NCBI GenBank assembly: GCA_902797455.1
Contig: CADBTE010000243.1
Coordinates: forward strand, 1-13,443
DNA: 13,443 nt
Direction: 5' to 3'
Source of the DNA: an uncultured Planctomycetota bacterium
GTDB taxonomy: Bacteria; Planctomycetota; Planctomycetia; Pirellulales; Thermoguttaceae
This document shows, one piece after another, positions 7,422 through 13,443 of the stretch. The notes below the pieces were generated by a model. The model had not been told where the DNA came from. It made no database searches and worked only from the letters and a program-made list of their open reading frames with translations. The position numbers and the translations under genes were made by a program. Within the stretch, counting starts at the first letter, position 1. Each line of letters begins with the position of its first letter.

Positions 7422-8618
7422 AATCGCACCTTATTCATCGGCGCCGGTGGTGTCGGCCGGGTCGCTTTGCTCAAGGCGGCCCAGCATCCCGAAATATTTG
7501 ACGACATTGTCTTCGCCAGCCGCACTGTCTCGAAGTGCGAGAAGATCGTTGCCGACGCCGCTTTCCCGCGCGATATTCCGACCGAGCAGGTCGACGCCGA
7601 CAGCGTTGAGGAACTGGTCGCGCTGTTTAAACGTTACCAGCCCAACTTGGTCGTCAATCTGGCGCTCCCCTACCAAGACCTGACCATCATGGAGGCGTGC
7701 CTGGCAGCCGGCGCTCATTATATCGACACCGCCAACTATGAGTCTCCCGAACTGGCGCACTTCTGCTACGGCCCGCAGTGGGCGATGCATGATCGTTTTC
7801 GCAGCGCGGGGCTGATGGCGCTGTTGGGCTGCGGCTTCGACCCGGGTGTCACCAGTGTCTATACGGCCTACGCCAAAAAGCATATCTTTGACCGAATGGA
7901 TACCGTCGATATCATCGACTGCAACGCCGGTGACCACGGGTACCCCTTCGCGACCAACTTCAATCCCGAGATCAACATCCGTGAGGTTTCGGCCAAGGGG
8001 CGTTATTACGAGAACGGCCGGTGGATCGAGACCGATCCGCTGGAGCTCAAACGGGTCTACGATTTCCCCGCCGGGATCGGCCCGAAAGACATGTACCTTC
8101 TCTACCACGAAGAGATGGAATCGCTCGTTAAGAACTACCCGGAAATTCGCCGAATTCGTTTCTGGATGACCTTTGGGCAGTCGTACTTAACGCACCTTCA
8201 GGTTCTCAAAAATGTCGGTATGACGGGAATCGAGCCGGTCGAGTTCGAGGGACATCAGATTGTCCCGCTTCAGTTCCTCAAAAAGCTCCTCCCCGATCCG
8301 GCCTCGCTCGGGCCCCGCACCGTCGGCAAAACCTGTATCGGCTGCCTGATCAGCGGTGAAAAGGATGGGCAGCCTCGCCAGTACTACGTCTACAATGTCT
8401 GCGACCACCAGGAGGCGTTCAAAGAGCTCGGCGCTCAGGCGGTGAGCTACACCACCGGTGTTCCCGCCGCGCTGAGCGCGGCGCTGGTGACCGGCGGCAT
8501 CTGGCGCGCGGAGGGAGTCTTCAATATCGAGCAGTTTGACCCCGATCCGTTTATGGAAAAAATTGGCGCGTGGGGACTCCCCTGGGAAGAGACCTTCTCC
8601 CCCAACCCGGTCGAGTAA
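7419..8618 (+). CDS. Carboxynorspermidine/carboxyspermidine dehydrogenase (saccharopine dehydrogenase-like)
   Basis: A 399-residue protein with an N-terminal Rossmann motif GAGGVG (8-13), NLALPYQD (80-87), AAGAHYIDTANYE (96-108), GCGFDPGVTSVY (137-148) and the segment GDHGYPFATNFNPEINIREV (171-190). The last two are typical of the bacterial carboxynorspermidine dehydrogenase branch rather than lysine-pathway saccharopine dehydrogenases. The known reaction is NADPH-dependent reductive condensation of aspartate semialdehyde with 1,3-diaminopropane or putrescine, giving carboxynorspermidine or carboxyspermidine. A decarboxylase then yields norspermidine or spermidine. That partner is not in this window. 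The length matches the family (about 400), and the protein is cytoplasmic. It sits 40 bp after the TIM-barrel gene and 77 bp before a ROK kinase. A sugar- or lysine-related role is possible but less likely by sequence. Confidence 0.78.
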   Translation: MNRTLFIGAGGVGRVALLKAAQHPEIFDDIVFASRTVSKCEKIVADAAFPRDIPTEQVDADSVEELVALFKRYQPNLVVNLALPYQDLTIMEACLAAGAHYIDTANYESPELAHFCYGPQWAMHDRFRSAGLMALLGCGFDPGVTSVYTAYAKKHIFDRMDTVDIIDCNAGDHGYPFATNFNPEINIREVSAKGRYYENGRWIETDPLELKRVYDFPAGIGPKDMYLLYHEEMESLVKNYPEIRRIRFWMTFGQSYLTHLQVLKNVGMTGIEPVEFEGHQIVPLQFLKKLLPDPASLGPRTVGKTCIGCLISGEKDGQPRQYYVYNVCDHQEAFKELGAQAVSYTTGVPAALSAALVTGGIWRAEGVFNIEQFDPDPFMEKIGAWGLPWEETFSPNPVE

Positions 8619-8695
8619 AATGATCGGCAGTTAACCGGAAGCGCGAACCGTGCGTCACCAAGAGATTTTTTTAACCTTGAGGAAGGATTCATCCA

Positions 8696-9715
8696 ATGGC
8701 AAACGAAAGTGGAACCCCCCCGTATTTCGTCGGGGTTGATCTTGGCGGAACGGGAATGAAAATCGGTGTGATCGACAACCGCGGAAAGACGATCGCCTAT
8801 TCGACATTCCCGACCTTTGTAGAGCGGGGCCCGGAAGACGGTGTCAAGCGGATGGGGCATCATGTCTTCGAGACGATTGAGCAGGCGGGGATCTCCCGTG
8901 ACCAGGTCGTCCGTATCGGGCTCGGTTCCGCCGGTCCAATCGATATCCCCGCGGGCAAATATATCCGCCCGACGAACTTCCCGGGATGGGACTTCTTCCC
9001 CATCTGCACCCGTCTTTCCGAGGTGACCGGCAAGCCGGTGACGTTTGCCAACGACGCCAGTGCCGCCGCCTACGCCGAATACTGGATCGGCGCGGGACAG
9101 AAAGAACCGGGTCTGATTGTTCTGACCCTCGGAACCGGGGTTGGCTGCGGCATCATTCTCAACGGCCGTCCCTGGAGCGGTATCCACTCCCATGGCGGCG
9201 AGGCGGCACACATGCTCATCGACATCTCCGAAGGTGCCCGCTGGTGCAACTGCGGCCAGAAGGGGCACTTTGAGGCGTACGCCGGGGCCCTTGGGGTCGG
9301 CAAGCGGACCAAAGAGATGATGGTCACCAAGCGCGAGTCTTCGCTCAAGACTCGGATCAACGCCGATACAGATGTCAGGGCGATTCCGAAAATGGTCTTT
9401 GAAGAGGCCGAAAAGGGGGACGAGCTGGCTTTAGAGATCGTCGATGAGACCGCCCGCTGGCTGGCCTACGGCATCGTCTCGCTCGTCCACACACTCGATC
9501 CGTCCTGTGTTCTCCTTGGCGGCGCGATGACATTCGGAGGGAACAATTCCCCGGTGGGGCGTCGCTTCCTCGCTCGGACCCAAGATGAAGTCAAGAAGCG
9601 TATCTTCCAGCATCTGGCCGAACGCCTTCGCATCGACTTCGCCAAGTTAGGGGGGGACGCCGGTTACATCGGTGCCGCTGGTCTGGCCTACGCCGATTAT
9701 CACCGTTTGGACTAA
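8696..9715 (+). CDS. ROK-family sugar kinase (glucokinase-like)
   Basis: The 339-residue protein carries the ATP-binding motif VDLGGTGMKIG (14-24), the catalytic-region motif FANDASAAA with Asp120 as catalytic base, LTLGTGVGCGI (143-153), and the ROK signature from GGEAAH (167-172) to CNCGQKGHFEAYAG (184-197). The sugar-contacting Glu169 and Glu193 and His172 are present. The zinc motif normally ends CxCGxxGC; here the last Cys is His191, giving a possible His-Cys-Cys-His site. It has no DNA-binding N-terminal domain, so it is a kinase, not a ROK repressor. It probably phosphorylates glucose or another hexose in the cytoplasm with ATP. GAGGAAGG (8679-8686) lies 9 nt before ATG. It is the last gene before the terminator-like structure and follows mutarotase and TIM-barrel genes, consistent with feeding a sugar into metabolism. 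Confidence 0.88.
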   Translation: MANESGTPPYFVGVDLGGTGMKIGVIDNRGKTIAYSTFPTFVERGPEDGVKRMGHHVFETIEQAGISRDQVVRIGLGSAGPIDIPAGKYIRPTNFPGWDFFPICTRLSEVTGKPVTFANDASAAAYAEYWIGAGQKEPGLIVLTLGTGVGCGIILNGRPWSGIHSHGGEAAHMLIDISEGARWCNCGQKGHFEAYAGALGVGKRTKEMMVTKRESSLKTRINADTDVRAIPKMVFEEAEKGDELALEIVDETARWLAYGIVSLVHTLDPSCVLLGGAMTFGGNNSPVGRRFLARTQDEVKKRIFQHLAERLRIDFAKLGGDAGYIGAAGLAYADYHRLD

Positions 9716-9744
9716 AACTCACAGAAAAGCAAGTGGGCAAAGCA

Positions 9745-9804
9745 CCTCCCTGAAGCGTAACCGGTCAGCTCTTGGCCGGCCGCGCTTGTGGGGAGGGTTT
9801 CTTT
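9745..9804 (+). terminator. Long stem-loop with T tract at the end of the sugar cluster
   Basis: Three nested paired segments separated by small internal loops form one long hairpin: CCTCCC (9745-9750) with GGGAGG (9791-9796), AAGCG (9753-9757) with CGCTT (9783-9787), and CCGGTCA (9761-9767) with TGGCCGG (9773-9779, one G-U pair) closing loop GCTCT. It is followed by GTTTCTTTA. This is a plausible intrinsic terminator 29 bp after the ROK kinase stop, closing the unit that begins at 2764. TATGAT (9804-9809) directly after it could be a -10 element for queE, but I find no matching -35. Confidence 0.6.
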
Positions 9805-9842
9805 ATGATGGTAGCTTCCCAAAGTATTCACGCACACGCGAT

Positions 9843-9859
9843 GAGGGGGGGATCTGTTG
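9843..9859 (+). promoter_or_regulatory. Shine-Dalgarno sequence supporting a TTG start for queE
   Basis: GAGGGGGGG (9843-9851) lies 5 nt before TTG (9857-9859). The nearby ATG at 9841 is out of frame with queE. The TTG yields MRIAEIFRSKQGEG, which is the expected QueE N-terminus, so the non-ATG start is well supported. Confidence 0.65.
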
Positions 9860-10543
9860 CGTATCGCTGAGATTTTCCGCTCCAAACAAGGAGAGGGATT
9901 TTGGACGGGGACGGACTCCCTCTTTATTCGGGTCAGCGGTTGTCCTCTGCACTGTGGTTTCTGTGATACCGCCTATGCCTCCTGGAAAATAGACCGCGCC
10001 GAAGAGCTGTCGTGTGACCAAATCCTCACGCGCGTCCTGGCCGAAGAGACCGAGCATGTGGTCATCACCGGGGGAGAACCGATGGTTCAAACCGGGATCG
10101 TCGAGCTGACACACCGCCTGTCCGAGCTGGGCCGAACCATCACCATCGAGACCGCGGGCATCGCGGCGCTTCCGGTAAAATGTGATCTCATGTCGATCAG
10201 CCCCAAACGGAGCAATTCCACCCCGCTGGGGGCTCCCGAGGAGGTGATTCGACGCCACGAGACGCTGCGCGATCAAAAGCAGATCGTCCGCCGTCTGATC
10301 GCCGACTATCCCTATCAGCTGAAGTTCGTCGTCGATCATCCGGACGACTTGGACGACATTGACGGCTACCTGACCGCGCTCGGTTCGGTCGACAGTTCGC
10401 GCGTGTGTGTTATGCCGATGGCTGTCGACACTCCCTCGATGGCCGAAAAATTGGTCTGGATCCGCCCCTACTGCCGGGCGCGCGGCTTCTATTATACCTC
10501 CCGCATGCAGCTGGTGTGGTTCGGCAACCGGCGGGGAACCTAG
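9857..10543 (+). CDS. queE: 7-carboxy-7-deazaguanine synthase (radical SAM)
   Basis: The 228-residue radical SAM protein has SKQGEGFWTG (9-18), the cluster motif CPLHCGFC (Cys29, Cys33, Cys36, spacing C-x3-C-x2-C), the SAM motif TGGEP (71-75) and SISPK (113-117). These are hallmarks of QueE. It converts 6-carboxy-5,6,7,8-tetrahydropterin to 7-carboxy-7-deazaguanine, using a 4Fe-4S cluster, SAM and Mg2+. This is the ring-contracting step towards preQ0 and queuosine in tRNA. The length is typical (about 210-240). The start is TTG. No other queuosine gene is present; the gene stands alone between a terminator-like structure and the convergent beta-helix gene, whose stop codon is only 4 bp away. 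It has no visible functional tie to the sugar cluster. Confidence 0.92.
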   Translation: MRIAEIFRSKQGEGFWTGTDSLFIRVSGCPLHCGFCDTAYASWKIDRAEELSCDQILTRVLAEETEHVVITGGEPMVQTGIVELTHRLSELGRTITIETAGIAALPVKCDLMSISPKRSNSTPLGAPEEVIRRHETLRDQKQIVRRLIADYPYQLKFVVDHPDDLDDIDGYLTALGSVDSSRVCVMPMAVDTPSMAEKLVWIRPYCRARGFYYTSRMQLVWFGNRRGT

Positions 10544-10547
10544 TCCA

Positions 10548-12686
10548 TTACAGCGCCCGGGGACCGAACTGGTCAAACGGGATCGGCTCATACCCCACCG
10601 CGCCGGCGGCGGTGTCGTCCTTGAGACGGAAATCCCCCTTTTGCGGATCGACAAATCCCGGATCGACCCCGATAAGGTTATCACCGAAATGAATATAGGG
10701 CCGGGCCGCTTCTTCGACCGCGTCGAGCCAATGCCCATCCCCGGGCGCCCCTTCCCGCCCATCCACAGCGCCTAAGCAAATATTGCCGGCCACCACATTC
10801 CCCTCGGGGGCGTAGATATTGCCGTCGAGAATCGCGGCCAGTTCCGGATATCGCTCGCTGTAGGGGGGCTGATTCCAGGCGATCCCGCATATTGTCCCCT
10901 TCTCTTGGCTTTCCTTCACCCACCCGTCGGTATGGTCGTGGCACCAGCCCAGCGCGCGGGCGTCGATATGAAGCGCGGGGCTGCAATCGTAAAAGATATT
11001 GCCGAGAACGTGACAGTCGCGTCCGCCGCCGAGCATGGCCGCGCGGGTCACGCGGACAAAGAGGTTTCCGACAATATCGCAGCTGCTGAACATATCATCC
11101 AAATAGACCCCGACACAGCCGAGCCCCTCCCGGCCCGAAATATCGTGCAGATAGTTGTTCCGGAAGAGGTTGCCGCGCATCGTCGGATCGCGTCCCGCGT
11201 AAACGGCACCGGCGTCATTGGACTCCAGGCAGACATCATGAATCTCGTTCAGTTCGAAGAGGTGATCATTTCCCCCGAAATGAATCCCGATATGGGGAGC
11301 GTCATAGATCAGATTCCGCGCGACATAGGCACCGACTCCGCCAAGATTCACCGCGGATTGGTACATCCGAAAGACCTGGCCGTAATGATGAATCGTGTTG
11401 TTAACCACCGCGATGTACCCGGGAGTAAGGGTCTTTCGATCACCACCGGACGCGATGATCCCCATGGCACCCAGACGATGGAGATGGCAGTTCATCACGG
11501 TGACGTGAGATCCTCCCGCGCGGATCGCGTTTCCGCTCGATCGACAGACCTCCAGGTCGTACGCCAAGAGATGATCACCGCTGAGGCAGCAGGCAGCACC
11601 CTTCTGGCCGAGCGCCCCGTCGATAGACAGATGGGCAAAACCAAGATAGGATGCCTCGGCGGTTTTCAGCGCTCCTTCGGCCCGGGTCAGGAACATATTT
11701 TGCTCCCCATCTCCTTCGGGAGGATAAAAATAGAGCTTCCGCGCCTCGCGGTCGATATAGTATTCCCCGGGAATATCAAGTTCACTCAAAAGATTGTAGG
11801 CGTAGAACCACTGTCCCACACGGTAACCATAGTTATGATACGGCTGAGTCGTTTCGATGAGGAGGGTTTTCGGATCGATCCGCTCCACCTTCAGGTTCTG
11901 GTTCGACCAATCCCAAAACCAGTAGCCATTGAGCCAAATATCGTCCTCACCCGCCCAAGCGGCCGCCTCTGGATCATCGACGTAAAAACACCCTTCTTTA
12001 ATCCCGGTCTGTCCATGAATCTTGACTTCCGTCGTACCGTCCCGCAGCAGATCGGTGATTTTCATAAACCCTTCGTTCGGATAGCGGGCCAGCGTCATCG
12101 CCTCCCCACCGAAGAACAGTTCCGGCGCGCTCCCATTGGGCCGCTGAAGATCGAGCGTGTCGGCGGGGGGAAGATCGATTTCCACCACGTGATCGCGGGC
12201 CTCGGGCTTTAGTTTGCCGAGAACCCGCTCATCGCAGACCTTTTTCCCCCGAGAAAGCGGGAACCCGCAGGAAAGGCGGACCTTCTGACCGGCGGCGCCG
12301 CGCCAAAGGATCGGCGCCTCTTCAGTCCCTGAGTCGGCGGCCTCAAAGAGAATCGGTTCTTCGATCTGATAATCCCCGCCGGCCAGCTCAACGATGGTCG
12401 GCTGACCGTCGAACGCCTCCGACACGCGATACTCTCGAACCCTATCCCTGGCGGCGGCAAGGGTCGCCAGCGGACCGTCGCTGCGCTCTTCATTCGGCTG
12501 GGCGAGCCGCCCCGACCAGCTGTCGTCCCCTTGCGGGGAGACAAAGAACGCAGCCGGCGCGCCGCCGCGCGCCAAAAGGACCATAGGGTCGTTTAAGAGC
12601 GCCTCAAAACGTTCCCCCGGCTGCTCAGCGGCAAAGGCGGCCCAGCCGAACATAACCAGCAGGATGGTCCAAAAAGATCGTTTCAT
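10548..12686 (-). CDS. Exported right-handed beta-helix enzyme, GH141-like
   Basis: A 712-residue protein with a clear signal peptide: MKRSFWTILLVMFGWAAFAA, cleavage likely after AFA-A near residue 20. FFVSPQGDDSWSG (47-59), GPLATLAAARDRVRE (71-85), VELAGGDYQIEEPI (99-112) and ADSGTEEAPILW (117-128) form the N-terminal part common to a group of secreted beta-helix proteins. Residues about 350-570 show beta-helix rungs (NNTIHH, RNLIYDAPHIGIHF, NEIHDV, NNYLHDI, GNLFVRV, GNIFYDC). Two Asp-bearing motifs, NDAGAVYAGRD (490-500) and GVYLDDM (526-532), resemble the region holding the two catalytic Asp of GH141 (alpha-L-fucosidase/xylanase family); this is from memory and needs a profile search. It probably cleaves a plant or algal polysaccharide outside the cytoplasm. 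A polysaccharide lyase is the main alternative. GGGAG (12700-12696) lies 9 nt before the ATG. The gene follows a DUF362 gene by 33 bp and converges on queE. Confidence 0.8.
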   Translation of the reverse strand: MKRSFWTILLVMFGWAAFAAEQPGERFEALLNDPMVLLARGGAPAAFFVSPQGDDSWSGRLAQPNEERSDGPLATLAAARDRVREYRVSEAFDGQPTIVELAGGDYQIEEPILFEAADSGTEEAPILWRGAAGQKVRLSCGFPLSRGKKVCDERVLGKLKPEARDHVVEIDLPPADTLDLQRPNGSAPELFFGGEAMTLARYPNEGFMKITDLLRDGTTEVKIHGQTGIKEGCFYVDDPEAAAWAGEDDIWLNGYWFWDWSNQNLKVERIDPKTLLIETTQPYHNYGYRVGQWFYAYNLLSELDIPGEYYIDREARKLYFYPPEGDGEQNMFLTRAEGALKTAEASYLGFAHLSIDGALGQKGAACCLSGDHLLAYDLEVCRSSGNAIRAGGSHVTVMNCHLHRLGAMGIIASGGDRKTLTPGYIAVVNNTIHHYGQVFRMYQSAVNLGGVGAYVARNLIYDAPHIGIHFGGNDHLFELNEIHDVCLESNDAGAVYAGRDPTMRGNLFRNNYLHDISGREGLGCVGVYLDDMFSSCDIVGNLFVRVTRAAMLGGGRDCHVLGNIFYDCSPALHIDARALGWCHDHTDGWVKESQEKGTICGIAWNQPPYSERYPELAAILDGNIYAPEGNVVAGNICLGAVDGREGAPGDGHWLDAVEEAARPYIHFGDNLIGVDPGFVDPQKGDFRLKDDTAAGAVGYEPIPFDQFGPRAL

Positions 12687-12719
12687 CAGTGCAGTCTCCC
12701 GTTGATCAACAGTAAAACC

Positions 12720-13443
12720 TTAGGATAATGTCTTGAGTTCATATTTCCGGCTGCCGAGTCCCAGCGCCTCGGCAGCTTCGAGTGTATGAATGGCGTGACG
12801 ATCTTCCATTCGAGCGATGAGCGACTTTTTCCCCGGATCGCCGCTGGAGTAGACCAAATCGACACACGCCTGATCCAGCGCGACCGGATCAACACAAGAG
12901 AGAATGCCGATATCGGCCATTTCGGGGGGGGCGGGGTGGCTGTCGCAGTCGCAATCGATCGACAGATCTTTCATCACGTTGATGTAGGCGATGTTATTGC
13001 CGAAAAAGCTTGCCACCGACAAGGCGGCTTCAGCCATCGTCTCAAGGAAGATATCCTGCTCACAGTCCCATAGAACTTCAGGATCACCGCCGCCATGAAT
13101 CCATTTTTTACCCTCACAGGAGGCGATCCCTATCGACATATTCTTGACCGCGCCGCCGAATCCCCCCATGAGATGCCCCTTGAAGTGGGAGAGAATCAGG
13201 ACCGAGTCATAGTTCCTCAGACTGGCACCGACCCGATTGGTCTTTAAGTGTTTGCCGCCGGGGACCGGGAGCTCGATTTCACCGTCGGCGTCCATAATGT
13301 CGACCGGAGCAATCTTGGTGAAGCCGTGCTGTTCCAGCGTCTGGAGGTGATCTTTTGTCCGATACCGTTTCCCCTCATAGGCGGTGTTGCACTCGACGAT
13401 CGTCCCCGAAACAAGATCGACTATGCCGCGCATAAACTCCGGC
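12720..13443 (-). CDS. DUF362-family protein (5' end outside window)
   Basis: The frame is open from the right edge to TAA at 12722-12720, showing 240 residues. The visible start PEFMRGIVDLV is internal: the Met at 13433 lies within a conserved region, so the true start is beyond the window. DUF362 hallmarks, counted from that Met: LSHFKGH (81-87), GGFGGAVKNMSIG (90-102), KKWIHGG (109-115), SIDCDCDSHPAPP (158-170) and ADIGILSCVDPVALDQACVDLV (from 173). DUF362 proteins are often described as iron-sulfur-associated, some with an attached ferredoxin domain; none is visible in this C-terminal part. Their biochemical function is not established. Conserved Cys161, Cys163 and Cys180 could bind metal. 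The gene lies 33 bp upstream of the beta-helix enzyme on the same strand, so the two are probably co-transcribed. Confidence 0.85.
   Translation of the reverse strand, partial: PEFMRGIVDLVSGTIVECNTAYEGKRYRTKDHLQTLEQHGFTKIAPVDIMDADGEIELPVPGGKHLKTNRVGASLRNYDSVLILSHFKGHLMGGFGGAVKNMSIGIASCEGKKWIHGGGDPEVLWDCEQDIFLETMAEAALSVASFFGNNIAYINVMKDLSIDCDCDSHPAPPEMADIGILSCVDPVALDQACVDLVYSSGDPGKKSLIARMEDRHAIHTLEAAEALGLGSRKYELKTLS

Noticed and set aside
10905..12212. Plus-strand 435-codon open frame
   Set aside because: It is antisense to the beta-helix gene, which has a signal peptide and clear repeat rungs. The frame has no recognisable domain or ribosome site.
13431..13433. ATG at 13433 as the start of the DUF362 gene
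   Set aside because: The frame continues in-phase to the window edge with family-like residues (PEF) before it, and the visible length is shorter than a complete DUF362 protein.
1..13443. CRISPR arrays, insertion sequences, phage genes, tRNA or rRNA
   Set aside because: No regularly spaced direct repeats, transposase or integrase motifs, terminal inverted repeats or tRNA-like cloverleafs were noticed by reading; no program was run.

Overview
The window is a moderately GC-rich bacterial chromosomal segment with short intergenic gaps and no sign of phage, insertion sequence, CRISPR or RNA genes. The gene content (an exported protein with a GxD-type glycine/aspartate repeat, a beta-helix glycoside-hydrolase-like secreted enzyme, DUF362, a carboxynorspermidine-dehydrogenase-type enzyme, a sugar-isomerase-like TIM barrel and a ROK kinase) resembles what is common in Planctomycetes, Lentisphaerae and relatives. 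That assignment is an inference from memory of families, not a computed placement.

Layout. (1) Positions 1-2387, minus strand: the N-terminal 795 residues of a large exported protein with about twelve GxD repeat motifs. Its end lies left of the window. (2) 2388-2868: a divergent intergenic region with two hairpins on the left side and a convincing sigma70-type promoter (TTGTTT-17 bp-TATAAT) on the right side. (3) 2869-9715, plus strand: six co-directional genes that look like one transcription unit, ending in a long terminator-like structure at 9745-9804. They encode an exported aldose 1-epimerase, a cytoplasmic aldose 1-epimerase paralogue, a NIF3-family dinuclear-metal protein, a xylose-isomerase-like TIM-barrel protein, a carboxynorspermidine/carboxyspermidine dehydrogenase and a ROK sugar kinase. 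(4) 9857-10543, plus strand: queE (queuosine precursor synthesis), starting at TTG. (5) 10548-13443, minus strand: a right-handed beta-helix exported enzyme resembling GH141, preceded 33 bp upstream by a DUF362 gene cut by the right window edge. This pair converges on queE with only 4 bp between the stop codons.

How the genes may work together. Two mutarotases (one carrying a signal peptide, one not), a TIM-barrel sugar isomerase/epimerase candidate and a ROK kinase are a plausible set for equilibrating, isomerising and phosphorylating a monosaccharide. The neighbouring beta-helix enzyme could release sugar outside the cytoplasm. The NIF3 and polyamine genes do not obviously belong to this pathway. 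The substrate cannot be read from the sequence. The most distinctive points are the roughly 27-residue repeat of the first protein, the tandem duplication of the mutarotase with a retargeted copy, and the orphan polyamine dehydrogenase inside a sugar cluster.
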